Of a DNA stretch of 64,000 nucleotides, positions 22,345 to 33,015 are shown piece by piece; the stretch's first letter is position 1; each line of letters begins with the position of its first letter. The notes beneath the pieces are model-generated. The model did not search any database and was not told the origin of the DNA. It saw nothing but the letters and a program-made list of their open reading frames with translations. The DNA lies in assembly GCA_963575745.1 (NCBI GenBank), contig CAUYUJ010015948.1, positions 492,794 to 556,793 on the forward strand, read 5' to 3'. Position numbers and translations under genes: made by a program. Source of the stretch: Prorocentrum cordatum. Its lineage: Eukaryota > Sar > Dinophyceae > Prorocentrales > Prorocentraceae.

Positions 22345-22590
22345 GCCTGAGCGACGCAGAAAAATGGGCTCGTTTGCGCCGACACTCGCGCGGAAGCTGC
22401 CCGCGTAAGGTCGCGCGTAAGCGCCCTCGTCTCCAGCGTAGCGTGCCGCGCTGGCGGCCCGCGTGAACCGCTTCGTAAAGTCGCTATGCCACCTCGCGTA
22501 AGACCCGCTTCTTTTCGTCGCTCACTTGCAGGACCCCATTTCTGGAGCAGACCACATGGCTCGTTCCAGCAACCCATAATCCAAAGCAAT

Positions 22591-22645
<55 letters not shown>

Positions 22646-22660
22646 CGGGAGAGGAGTGAG
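22345..22660 (+). repeat. Dispersed 240-bp repeat, copy 2
   Basis: Same orientation as copy 1 at 11517. The unique part ends at AATCCAAAGCAA and the (ACG)n that follows is expanded to about 60 bp before GGCGGGAGAGGAG. Differences are scattered substitutions plus a small insertion (CAGACCACATGGC). Confidence 0.85.
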
Positions 22661-22870
22661 GAGGGGGAGTGGAAGTAGGAGGGGGAGGAGGAGGAGGAGG
22701 AGGAGGAGGAGGAGGAGGAGGAGACGGAGGAGGAGGAGACGGAGGAGGAGAGACGGAGGAGGAGGAGACGGAGGAGGAGGAGGAGAAGGAGGAGGAGGAG
22801 GAGGAGGAGGAGGAGACGGAGGAGGAGGAGGAGGAGGAGGAGGAGGACGAGGCGGAGGAGGGGAGGACTA
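22661..22870 (+). repeat. (GGA)n microsatellite at LINE 3' end
   Basis: GGA/GACGGA array. On the minus strand it is (TCC)n and lies directly 3' of the minus-strand LINE. Confidence 0.95.
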
Positions 22871-22926
22871 AGTGGGCTAAGTGCAAAGCGACCGAGGAGT
22901 CGCGCGGAAGAATGGAGGCCACAGGC

Positions 22927-24155
22927 CTAATCGGAGGAGCTCGAGGGGGAGGGCGGCGCGGGCGGGTCCCGACCCAGGGCAGTCCTGGGTATTGTAGCCG
23001 TTGCCGTCGTGGCCGAGGTCGGGCGCGGCGTGCGCAGGCGCACACGCACCGCGCGCAACACGCGCGCACCCTCAGCCGACGCGGACGACGACGACGGGCC
23101 CCTCGCCTCGACACCATCATCCTCCTCCCGCTCTCCAGCCTGCACGGCCTCCTCCTCAAAAAGTTCATCCAAAGCAGCAAACCGATTAGTTGCCTCCGTA
23201 GCCTCAGCTTCTTCTCCCTCGGGTGGGGGTCCAAGGGGCTGCGAGGGGCTCACACTGCCTGGGTCCTGCACCGCCGAAATGTGGCGCATCGCACGGGCTC
23301 GGGCCGTCTCGGCCGCATCACGGTGCAGTGCCTCGCGGACGGCCCGAGACGGGCCCTTGTGGGAAGGATGCAAGCTTCTCAGCACACGGCTCAACACCAC
23401 CTGACCCTTCGGCGATGGCTTAGGCGGGCAGGACTCCAAGGTATTCACATATCTGAAGGTGGCGTGTGAACCACACGCAGTGCACACGATCACCCTCCAC
23501 TTAGGTATCTCAACCAAGCGGTGTGAAGGGTGGGCAGGCTGACCGTTGAGCTCTCCCCCCCCCCAGCCTCGACCACGGCCTCCCCCAGACGCGACAGTTG
23601 CCGAGCGGCAGGGCTAAGTACAGGAGGCGTGCCAGGGCATTGGGTGAGAGCCGTCTTGTCCAATCTACAATCATCCACCAGCTGCGCACATATGTCACAC
23701 CGCCACTTCTCACCGCAACGCTCGAACTGGTGGGTCGAGGCCTTGAGACACAAAGCACGTGCGGATAAGGGAGCCTGCCGAGCGACTCCCACTCTCTCTC
23801 CCCGCAAAACCTTGTCGGAGCCAATGCTCTTGATAATGGCCCTCGCTCTAGCACGGACAAGGGCCGCTGTCACATCCCACTGATCTGTGCACGGCATGGG
23901 ATCACACCCAGCGGCCCAATTCTTGGCAGCACCTCTGCCAGCCCATGCATTTGCCACAATATTACCGCATGCATATAATTGGTTGGTTATGGCCTGAGGC
24001 GTCTCATCCTGATGGGACGGGGTCCACACCCAGGCCACATCGCGCCAACGTTTTTGCTCCCAAGGCCCTGCGCAGCCTGACCCAGAGGTCCTAGTTCTTG
24101 AGGCGCCGAGACCAAGCTCCAGGAGGCCTCCGAGCCAAACCTTGACCCCATCCAT
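22927..24155 (-). pseudogene. LINE C-terminal double zinc-binding region
   Basis: After RNase H the product has HQFERCGEKWRCDICAQLVDD (His/Cys-x2-Cys), then after a slip near 23510 RVIVCTACGSHATFRYVNTLESCPPKPSPKGQVVL and VLRSLHPSHKGPSR. The pattern C-x2-C-G-x(n)-R-Y-x(n)-C-x2-P, followed by LHP-x-H, is typical of the end of dinoflagellate LINE ORF2. The last part is Glu-rich and Ser-rich (ALDELFEEEAVQAGEREEDDG) and dissolves before the TCC array. Confidence 0.75.
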
Positions 24156-24949
24156 TGAGGAGAGGCTTATGGTCGGTCACAAACGTCAGAGGCCCCGAGC
24201 TTTCCTCAACCGCAATACAAAACGCGAGCAATTCAGCAGGTGGAACCGTCTGCCGTCTACCTTCGAGCGGGCCGAAGAGGCCAGAGTGGCCTCGCCACAA
24301 GCCGGCCTCGTCTGGGGTGAGCGCCGCGACCGACCGAACACATCGGCGCCTCAGAGGATCATCAGAAAAGGCCCCTCCAGAGCCGTCCCCGAACAGAGTT
24401 AAGCGCCCATGGGGGTCTCTGCAGGCTTCCCACTGAGGCCGACCCTCTTTGTCAGGACCCACCACCTCCACCCCACCCCCGTCCCACGAGGCAAAGGAGG
24501 GAGTAGTGGAGGCAAGGCTAGGCACACCTCTAAGCCAAAGAGCTGGGTCCTGATCCAGACCCGCGAGCGCTTGGGGCACAAGGTGATCACTGGCAGAAGC
24601 CTCAGGGCCCTCATTAGCCGAGCACTTCCAAAGTCTGTGGGGGAGGTCCTCGATGGCCCCAGAGTTATAACGATCACACAGACGATTGACCTGATACCCC
24701 GCCTGATGAAGGCCCTTTCGAGTCCACTGACCCCCAGGGCGATATTTTTCCACTCGACAGGAACCTCCGCTGCTCGATCCTGATCGTGACCAGGCCAGCT
24801 CCCGAGGCGAGGGAGGCACCGCGCTCACGCGCCGCCGCCGTCGCCCAGAGCCTGCCCCGGAGGTCGTCGCTGAAATCTTCGAGGACAGACTCGTAGTCGA
24901 GGTCGACTAGTTCAACTCCATCATCTGGGAGCCTCCAAATATCGGGGGT
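24091..24949 (-). pseudogene. LINE RNase H domain
   Basis: In order: DLPHRLWKCSANEG (His/Cys linker), HGRLTLFGDGSGGAF (first Asp), TVPPAELLAFCIAVEE (Glu), PLTFVTDHKPLLNGW (Asp). After a slip near 24150 comes VAWVWTPSHQDETPQAI (His) and ACGNIVANAWAGRGAAKNW, where the usual last Asp is Asn-Ala-Trp-type. The domain is recognisable but split over two frames. Confidence 0.8.
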
Positions 24950-25145
24950 GGAAAAGAGGGGGGTGATGACTAGGGGGGGGTGGATATCATGGCGGGGGCC
25001 ATGATATTTCCCCAGATTTCATGGCACCTCTTCTTATTTCATTACGTCCCTGGCCCCCCCGCTGGGCCGCGCACATGCCGCCGGTCATGATTTGCACCCC
25101 CCCCTCTTGGACACCCCCCTCTTGGCCGCTGCCGAGAATATTCAT
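24950..25145. other. Non-homologous insert in the LINE, with perfect palindrome
   Basis: Coding before it (CWQNVHDEYS) and after it (DIWRLPDDGVELVDLDYES) belongs to the LINE, but this G/C-run-rich stretch does not. 24984-25007 is a perfect inverted repeat with 10-bp arms (ATATCATGGC, GCCATGATAT) and a GGGG loop. CCCCCCTCTTGG is directly repeated near 25100-25125. Confidence 0.5.
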
Positions 25146-27227
25146 CATGCACATTTTGCCAGCAGTCAGCCGCTTTGGGATCCCAGCCAGCTTCCAAGAG
25201 TGTCGCAACCGCTGCACCCGTAGGTCCTGTAACAGATGACCAGATCTTCGGGCCAGCGATGGTGAGCTTGGTCTTGAGCAACGACCAAGTCCGTCGAATA
25301 CGCTGGTGAAGGTGCGGCCGATCCTGCCAGAACCGAGTCCACTGTCGAAGCAATTGAACACGAAGCTGGACTCCCGGATCGACTCCGTCAAAAGTGACCC
25401 CCGAGAGAGTCGTGAGGCAGCGCCCCGCTGCCTGACCAGCGGCCGCAGCTGCCGCCTGTCGACGCCATCGAAGTAGAGCATGTCGAGCGAGCCCTAGAAC
25501 TTGATGGCCATACGCTCCCTGAGGGAGCGAGCCAGTGGCCCACAGACCCGTGGCGATGCGAGCCTGCTGTGCCGTGCTCCGCATGTGCACGATCTTCTTG
25601 GTCCTGGTGGAGGCCGCTCGTGCACGCTCCCCCGCCTTCTTCTGGGCCCTGCGCGTGCCCGCCGCCACGTCGACGCCAAGGTCCGTGGCCGTAGTCGTCG
25701 CAGAGACAGGGGCTCCTCGACGACGTAGGTTGCGCTCTAATCGCTCTCGTACTTGCCTGTTGTTCGAAAGCACCACAGTCTTGTCGGAGACGGGAAGCTC
25801 AGCCTGATCAAGTGCCAACTTCAACTCGCCACCGGCCTTGGTCAGCTGCTGCAAGACCGCTCGTGTTGTGCCTTCTGACCTCGCCACGGTATCATCCACG
25901 AAGGTCCACATTGTCGCCCCCTCAGCACGCTGTTGAGCACGCGTCAATATCGGGAGCAAGAATAGGCGAGCTAGGATGATTCCTCTCGGGGGCCCTGCCA
26001 CAATCCCTTGAAGTGCATATATAGGCTCCGCAATCCATCCACGTGCTCGCAAGATCCTCGGGCCGAGGAAGAGCTGGACCTCTAAGAGTAAGCAAATGGC
26101 AGGGAAGTACTCGTCCAACCCCACCTCTATCAGGCGAGCCAACTTCACGTGGTCGTAGAACTTGGCCGAGTCCATCAGAAGCGCGCCCACGGTCAAGCCC
26201 ATGGCCACCGCAGACTCGTCCAAGACTGCGCGATGGAGCGCCGCAGACAAGGCCGAGGAGCCCTTCATCGCTGTGCACCAAAATTCATGCAATCCGTCAC
26301 TCCAAGAGTCCGAGGCGGCACCTCGGATACGGCGGAAGGACCCCCAGCACTCGATCTCCACCTGCCTTCTTCGGTGCCATCGCGGCCAGAGTGGCCATAA
26401 CTTGGGGAGGCCAGGCTCCTTCGGTCTTTATCAGATTGAGTAGGTCCGTGTACTGCTGCAACGCTTCCTCGGTAATCGTAGCATGGCACGAGGTTCGATC
26501 ATATCGACTCCTTTGGTTTTCGCACCTGGCATGACGCGTAGTGTGCGCTGGAGGTCGCCCAGAAAGATCGCCTCGTGAGGGTCCTCTCGAATCCGAAGTC
26601 GAGCCTTATCCAGAGCGTCCAGGATCTGTTGCTTAGACTTACGTGGCTGCCAAACACGCTCCCACTCCTGTCTCTGAATCTCCATGCTTACTGTGAGGCT
26701 CGCGATGATGTTACCACTTACGTAAATCTCCAAGCGCTGCTGCTCCTGAGGCTTCACCTGGCGATGCAAGACTCCAGGTTTCGCCTTCCACATATCAGCC
26801 AGCCAGCCAGCGTACTTTTTGTTCGACTGATAGGAGGCGTGTGCAGCGGCGCGTCCTGCCCAAGCCTCCGTACGACCGATCCGACCGCTCGTCGTCCTCC
26901 AGCACCGTGATAGTACGCACCCGCTCAGTCCACCTGAAGACATCATCCTCTTCCACCTTCGCCAACAGCTTATCTCTCTTAGCCTCCATGTCTGCGACCC
27001 GTCGCTGCATAATTGTCAAGTTGAGCTTCACCAAGTCTTCATGCTTCTGATGCTTGCACGGTGCCGAGATCTTCTTGACGAGCGTCCACGTGATTACCCA
27101 CCACTCAGCAGGCTCATGCTTGATGTGTGTGCGACCAGGGGTAGCCGACGTCTTCTTCCAAGTGAAGCGTACGCCTCCATCTCGTCCCCTATAGTCGGCC
27201 TGCTTCGAGTCCGGAATGGCATGATGG
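25145..27227 (-). pseudogene. LINE linker and reverse transcriptase
   Basis: The linker reads IPDSKQADYRGRDGGVRFTW, HIKHEPAEWWVITWTLVKK and a helical RRVADMEAKRDKLLAKVEEDDVFRW. After a slip it continues RAAAHASYQSNKKYAGWLADMW. The RT has QQYTDLLNLIKTEGAWPPQVMATLAAM (another frame), SDGLHEFWCTAMKGSSALSAALHR, GALLMDSAKFYDHV (palm A Asp), QGIVAGPPRGIILARLFLLP (motif B) and TMWTFVDDTVARSEG (F-V-D-D, palm C). The thumb follows: VLSNNRQVRERL, ATDLGVDVAAGTRRAQKK, QGAYGHQVLGLARHALLR. The catalytic Asp residues are kept. Two slips at 26480 and 26320 break it. Confidence 0.87.
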
Positions 27228-27355
27228 GAGGAAGAGGAGGAGGAGGAGGAGGAGGAGGAGGAGGAGGAGGAGGAGGAGGAGGAGGAGGAGGAGGAGGAGG
27301 AGGAGAAGGAGGAGGAGGAGGAGGAGGAGGAGGAGGGAGGAGGAGGAGGAGGACC
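27228..27355 (+). repeat. (GGA)n microsatellite at LINE 5' end
   Basis: Near-pure GGA. On the LINE's sense strand this is (TCC)n directly upstream of the truncated coding region. Confidence 0.95.
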
Positions 27356-27499
27356 CTTTTTAACTTCATGCCACGGAGGGGGCCAGCCGCCGGAACCGGG
27401 GCCGGGGAGGCCCAAGGCTTAAGAGGCTCAAGTCTTGGCAGGGTATGGCCCGCGAAGGGCAGGACTCTGTGCGAGACCCTGGGGGGCGTTGAGTCCGTC

Positions 27500-27875
27500 G
27501 CCCTTCGCCCGTCGTCATCGTCGTCGTCGTGGTCGTCGTCGTCGCCGTCGTCGTGGTCGTCGTGGTCGTCGTCGTCCGTCATCGTCGTCGTCCGTCATCG
27601 TCCTCGACCTCGTCCTCGTCGTCGTGCGTCGTCGTCGTCGTCGGTCGTGGTCGTCGTGGTCGTCGTGGTCGTCGTGGACGTCGTGGACGTCGTGGTGGTC
27701 GTCGTCGTCGTCGCGGTCATTGTCATCGTCGATGTCGTCGTCGTCGTCGTCGTCATCGAGGTCGTCATGGTCGTCGTCGTCGTCGTCGTGGTCGTGGTCG
27801 TGGTCGTCGTCGTCGTGGTCGTCGTTTTCCACGTCATCGTCGTCGTCGTGGTGGTCTTCGTCGTCGTCATCGCGC
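27500..27875 (+). repeat. (GTC/GTG)n trinucleotide array
   Basis: GTCGTCGTGGTCGTC-type triplets for about 375 bp. All frames stay open (Val, Ser/Arg, or Asp/Thr on minus) as a consequence of the repeat. 27356-27499 has no supported gene. Confidence 0.95.
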
Positions 27876-28009
27876 CTTGTGCGATCTCACTGCCCCGCAG
27901 ACACATCAGGAGTTGGGCTTTGCCACGCCTCTTGAGTTCCAGTCAGAGTTTGCCACTCCTACAGCCCATGGTCTCTGCAAAATCACCGGGCGGAGTCCTC
28001 GCAGCGTTG

Positions 28010-28315
28010 GAGGGGCGCGTCGGGCGAAGGGGACCCCACTCGTTTCGCAGCCTCTTGCAAGCTGAGACGGCAGGTTGAGCTGCCCTCTGGGGCCACGAGA
28101 CGTGTGAGGGGTGCCGAACTGGGCAGGGAGGCGCTATGCCGTCGGGCCGAGCCAGGCCGTGGGTGGAGCTCCCTACGGGGCCACGAAACGTGTGAGGGGT
28201 GTGCCGAAACGGGCGGGGGGACGTTGTGCCGCACCACCCCCTGGAGGCTTCGGTGGAGCTCCCCATGGGTCCACGAAACGTAAGAGGGGTGTGCCGAAAT
28301 GGGCATGCGGATGGC
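28010..28315 (+). repeat. About 90-bp tandem repeat, three units
   Basis: CCACGA(A/G)ACGT..GAGGGGTG.GCCGAA begins near 28092, 28181 and 28271 (spacings 89 and 90), each preceded by GGTGGAGCTCCC-type sequence. The GGGGCCACGAA phrase is shared with the 21-bp minisatellite at 16.2-17.0 kb. Confidence 0.75.
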
Positions 28316-29490
28316 AGAGGCAGGAGGGAGGAGGAGGAGGAGGAGAAGGAGGAAGACAGGGCCCACCATCAGCACAGGAGTGTTTGGAAAGTCCGCCGGT
28401 ATGGAAGCGCCCACATGTGTCACCTCGCTGCTCTGCTCCCGCGCCTCGTTTGCTCGACCTCGCATTCCATTAGAGGAAGAAGATCTACCGATATTCTTCT
28501 CCGCGCCTGTTGAGTCGCTTCGAAGTCCTGGCCAAACGAGAGATCGTCGGAGTAGCGGTATCGGTATGTTTTTGTTCTTCCATTCCAGCCTCCTGCCGCT
28601 GATCTGGGCCCCCCAGATGAGGGGTCGGAGGGTCGTGGGATCCAGAGCCCGCTTCCCTTCGGCCCCGACGTCGCCGAAGCATCGCCGACGCATCGAGGTT
28701 GCGGTGCGGCTCGCCGGCCCCGTGAGTTTGTGGCCAACGTGGGCGGCCGCAAACTCCTGCACCTTGTCTGGCGGGGCTGGGACGAGGACAAGTCCGAACG
28801 CGGCGTTCCGGAACGCGCTCAGAGTTTGCCGGAACGCTCAGGGAAGTCCGCGGCGCCCGAGACATCCTCCAGAGTCGCCGGATCTCAGAGATTCTCGATG
28901 CATCCTCACCCGAATTTGTCCTCGCCCTGGTTTCGTCTTACTTGGCAAGCTGAGGAGAGGCTCCCGCGGAGCGACATGCTGTTCGGGAACGGCTACGAGG
29001 GAGTCTCCATTGATCCAGACGGGCTTCGCCGTCTCCCGCCGCGCCTGCGCCGCCCCCCCCCCTGGTGACCGCGAGGCCCGGCGCTCTCTCTGCGCACAGG
29101 TGCCCATCCGCTCGGCTGCGCGCACGAAGTCTCAACGCTCCGCGTATCCCCACCCAGTCAGCCTCACCGCGCGGCTCAGCAGCTGCTTTGTGAGCTGGCC
29201 CGGCCGGCTGCTGCGCGCCTAGTAGCTAATTGGGCCTGTTTCCGCGCCCCGGACAGCTTCTGACTCCGCCTGCGCCTTCGCTCGCGGGCGCGACCGAGAA
29301 AAGCATCCCCACCCGGGTTTGAGCTGCGGTCGAGCCCGCTTCCGCCGCTTAGGTGGCATTTTTACCCGCCGCCTGTCTGCTGCGCGCGTTCGGTTCTTTC
29401 TAGGCCGCTGTACTTTAGGTCGCTGCTAGTCGGCAATCCCCTGACGGCGCGCGGCTCTTCCGCTTGCGCTCGCGAACAAAAATCCCCACC
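28316..29490 (+). other. Unassigned spacer holding repeat fragments
   Basis: Contains a GGA run (28320-28360), the AGTAGCGGTATCGGTA 16-mer (near 28553), an eroded relative of the 15.5-kb foldback (28615-28710) and the dispersed repeat at 28780-28935. No gene is supported. Confidence 0.45.
28780..28935 (+). repeat. Dispersed repeat, copy 1 (pair with 35.2 kb)
   Basis: CGTTCCGGAACGC..TCAGAG, GCCGGAACGCTC, CCGCGGCGC and AGACATCCTCCA.AG.CGCC.GA.CTCAGAGA, then TCACCCGAAT.TG, align colinearly with 35197-35340. A weaker third copy is at 20915-20980. Confidence 0.7.
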
Positions 29491-29590
29491 CAGGGTTCGA
29501 TTCGATTTCGATGGCTCCCGATCCGATTCGGTTCGGGATTCCGATTCGGATTCCGATTTCTCAGTGGAGGCTTTCTAGCGTGCCGATGTC
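29491..29590 (+). repeat. GATTCG-rich cryptic repeat
   Basis: TTCGATTCGATTTCGATGG and GATTCCGATTCGGATTCC mark a six-base cryptic repeat. 29591-30235 has no gene I can support. Confidence 0.6.
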
Positions 29591-30235
29591 CGCCGGTCCG
29601 ATTCACTTCGACCGCCGACCCGATGTATCGATTCATTTCTGGGCGCTCCTGTCTCCACCAGCCCATCCAGAGACTGATCACCAGGCGAGTGGCCTTGATC
29701 AGGGAAGTGTAGAAGCATGCAGCGGAACAACAACCGTGAGAGTGCTTCGGGGGCGCCGAAAGGGTGGGAACACGTGGTGGATTATGTAACGAATTGTCCC
29801 GTGGCGCGGCGGCTCCGTTGGGGTCTTCTGGGGCCCATCGTGGAGTTATCTTAAAACCATCCCGGGACGGAGAGGGCATCTTTGGCAACGGGAGGAGGAA
29901 AGAGGGAAGGAGAACGGGAGGAAGAAGAAAGGAAGAAGAGGATGAATCAGTAATTTGATATATGGGGAGGAAGAAAGAGGCGACGATGAAAGCGACAGCT
30001 ACAATTACGATTACGAGTCAACTATGGAACCGTCGCGGAGATTTCGCTCCGCGAGCCTCTTGGAAGCTCATTGAAAACCCTATTGCAAAGACTTTGCATA
30101 AGCCCTTGCAACGACTCTGCAAAGACCCAGTGACCCTACAGAGACATTGCAAAGACCCTGCAATACCCTGCAGTCCGAGCCATCTTGAGGCTTCGGAGGG
30201 CCATCCGAAGCGACAAGGCGAGAGCGCAAAAACAT

Positions 30236-30835
30236 TGGTTGTCCTTTATCTGTTCAACGGCTCTTGCCTCTTGAGGCATCTTTGGTGCTCTTTTGGGGCG
30301 TCTTGGGGCTCCTCTAGGGGGTCTGGGAGGCCTCTTGGGCCCGTCTTGGGCCCCATGGCTCTAAGAGAGGGGGGTGATAAATCCACGTTTCTCCCCCCCC
30401 CCCCCCCCTGGAGGCTCCAAAATGTTGCCTTGGGGTCCTCTTGGGCCGCTGCTGGAACGCTCTGGGGCGCTCTTGGGGCCGTCTAGGGACCCTCTCGGGC
30501 TTCTCTTGGGGATCTCTTGGACCATCTTAGGGCCATCTTGAGGTCTCAAAAGCGTGTCGGAAACGAAAAGTCGAGAAGGCCAAGCACATCGATTCTCTTA
30601 GGCGTTTGTGTAGGATTTGGGTTTCTTGGAGGCTTCGTTGGGCGGTTCGAAGGGCACTTGGAACGGTATTGAGGCTGTCTTGGGGCCTCTTGGACGTATG
30701 TCGGAGACTATCTTGAGCCATTTTGAAGTCTCGGACACTCTTGGAGGCCATCTTGGGCTCTCTGAGGCCCTCTTGGAGCCATGTTGGGCCATCTTGGACG
30801 CTCCAATGGGTTGCGGCACCCCGCCTCCCAGGCCC
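30236..30835 (+). repeat. CTCTTGGGGCC cryptic repeat tract
   Basis: Built of diverged 10-30 bp phrases (GGCC.TCTTGG, CTCTTGGGGC, CATCTTGGAC). It is interrupted by a C-run at 30392-30410. The vocabulary is shared with 10.2, 39.6-40.1 and (reversed) 22.2 and 44.8-45.1 kb. Confidence 0.65.
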
Positions 30836-31440
30836 AGGGGAGGGGGTAGGGAGAGGGGAACACCCTTCCCCCAAGCAGGGGAAGGAAGGATTTTGCCAGA
30901 GAGAAGACAAAACTTGTTGAACCACCTACGCCCAGAGGCTAAGATTGACCCTTCGCTGGAGTGAACTCTTGGGTGCGGGTCCACAGAGGTCCCCCCATCT
31001 TTTGCTTGCGCGCTTGGATTCGCCCACCCCGCGTCCCTCCAAATCCGCACATCAAAGGACACCCAGGGCCATTCCTGCTTGCAGCCGGCATCCGTGCCGC
31101 GCGCAGCTTGAACCTCCGGCGGGCATGGGCCGCTTCCAGGCCGCGGGTGGTGTTTGAGGAGTCGTAGCCACCGTGAAGTTAGTGGGAGGGGTGTTCAGCG
31201 GAGCGCCTCTCCCTCCTCCTTCGTGGGCTACCCCATGGATCCGGGCGTCCAAGTCCTGGCGCGCCATAACGGCATGAAAGGCAGATGGGTCGTGCACACG
31301 AAGGTGCAATTCGCGGAGGAAGATTGTTAGCCGGCGTGGACCCCAAACAGTAAGTTATTGAATTGCGGCCAGGAAGGTCAGAGTCAGGGGGCCGAACGGT
31401 CATTCATTGTCCCCGGGCGCGTGGTTGAAGTGAGGTTCCG
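30836..31440 (+). other. Unassigned spacer
   Basis: No gene or recognisable repeat. Confidence 0.4.
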
Positions 31441-31445
31441 CGGTG

Positions 31446-31800
31446 CGGAGTGTTGATGTTGCTGTTGTCGTCGTCGTTGTTGTTGGTGGTGGTGGTGTTG
31501 ATGTTGTTGTTTGTTGTGGTGGTGGTGGTGGTGGTGATGTTGTTGTTGTTGTTGACTTGCTATTTTTTGTTGGTCGTCCAACGCGCGACCCTGCCCGCGA
31601 CCCACCAGCGACACACCAGCGACCCACCCGCGACCCAACCGCGACCCACCCGCGACCCACCCCGCGACACACCCGCGACCCACCCGCGACCCACCGCGAT
31701 CCACCCGCGATCCACCCTGCGACCCGCCCGCGACCCACCCCGCGACCCATTCGCGACCCACCCGCGACCAGGCCCGCGACACACACGCGACCCACCCACA
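31446..31800 (+). repeat. (GTT/GGT)n followed by 10-11 bp minisatellite
   Basis: 31446-31560 is GTTGTTGGTGGTG triplets. 31590-31800 is CGACCCACCCG, about 20 units with TAG-free frames (RDPPATH on plus, GSRVGRG on minus). Confidence 0.9.
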
Positions 31801-32189
31801 TTGCTTTGACGAAAAGTCGGCGCCTGCGACAGGCTCGTTGTTGTTTTTTATACAAAAAAATGGCGCGTCGCAGACTGCCGCCGTCCCCGCCGTCCCCTCA
31901 TTCTTATCCGAGACTGCAGGGTGCTACGTATATGGTGCAAGCTATGAGGTAGAAGCTAAGCCATGTGGTAAAGCATACGCGCGTGGTGGTGCAGGCTAGA
32001 GGCGGCCACGAGGCTGCCACGGGCGGCAACGTGGCGAAACCTCGCCAGACCCACCCAGCGCACGAGGCGTCCACGAGGCGGCCACGGGTGGCAAAGTGGA
32101 ACATCCTCGGTGGACTCATCCATTTCTTTAGGCACAGAAGTCAGAACTCCGAAGTGTACGCACTGTTCGGATACAACAACTGCATGCGC

Positions 32190-32335
32190 ATGAACTGTGG
32201 GAACTCCGCCCAGATTCCATGAATCGGGGTTGGCCCCCCCTCCTCGGCGCGCGGAGCGCGCCAGGGACGGCGCCAGATGCAGGGCCCAGCGCCGATTCCA
32301 AAAAAGTCAGCGCGTAGTTCCGAAGGCTTATGTTA
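32190..32335. repeat. Foldback element, family A, copy 2 (reversed)
   Basis: Arms GGAACTCCGCCCAGATTCC..GAATCGG and CCGATTCCAAAAAAGTCAGCG flank a core (GGCGCGCGGAGCGCGCCAGG, GGCGCC) that is the reverse complement of the core at 34.8 kb. It is the most diverged of the three. Confidence 0.65.
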
Positions 32336-32749
32336 ATGCCGCATGCCCTTGTTCAGGAGCGAAAGACGGACGTACACGTACATGAATACACGTTGATTTC
32401 GAGAGTACGCATTGCGCGAACGTTCATATCACGCGGCTGGTCTCGCGGATTGGAGAGCCGTGTTCATGTAAGTGGTTGGGCGCGTATGTCGTATGTCGTT
32501 TGTGGGATCCCTAGTTGTTTCTTCCTCCAACCTAAGATCAGATCAGAAGAGCAGCAGTCGTCGCCGTCGCCGTCGATCCCCGGCTTTGTCGAGCCGCGGG
32601 TGCTGCCGTTCTGACGAAGAGGGGCGGCGTGCGGTCGGCAAGGATTGGTTGCCGCGGCAATGGCGGGAGGAGCGACAGGGGCCCTGGGCCCTGCCTCTCT
32701 CTCGGGGCCCTGGGCGGGAGAGTTGTGGACGCGGTGCGGAGCAGTGCGC

Positions 32750-33015
32750 AGGAGGAGGAGGAGGAGGAGGAGGGGAGGAGGACGACGACGACGACAACGA
32801 CGACGTAAGAGCAGGAGGAGGAGGAGGAGGAGCACGCAGGAAGAGGAGGACAGCACGGAAAATGGGGGAGGAGGGGAGGACGGAGTGGGAAGGGAGGAGG
32901 ACAAACGGAGGAAGAGTTGGGTGTTGATGAGGAGGAGGACGAGGAGGAGGAGGAGGAGGAGGAAGACAATGAGGCGGAGGCGGAGAAGGAGAAGGAGGAG
33001 GAGGAGGACGACGAC
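32750..33015 (+). repeat. (GGA)n/(ACG)n microsatellite
   Basis: GGA triplets with ACG and AAG variants. Another G-rich run lies at 33300-33430. Confidence 0.9.

Larger units (their letters stand above)
22880..27227 (-). mobile_element. LINE, minus strand, 5'-truncated and decayed
   Basis: Reading down from 27227, the order is end-of-endonuclease/linker, RT, RNase H and C-terminal finger. It begins at a (TCC)n (minus sense) array and ends at another. Frameshifts occur near 26940, 26480, 26320 and in the RNase H/C-terminal region, and about 200 bp of foreign sequence interrupts it at 24950-25145. It differs from both plus-strand LINEs, so at least three LINE lineages are present. Confidence 0.88.

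Noticed and set aside
22107-23234. 375-codon minus ORF rich in Ser and Pro
   Set aside because: Its middle is the (TCC)n array and it overlaps the LINE C-terminal coding in another frame.
30710-30735. Second spliced-leader relic (TTGAGCCATTTTG)
   Set aside because: It mixes sense and antisense halves of the leader and lies inside the CTTGG-type cryptic repeat.
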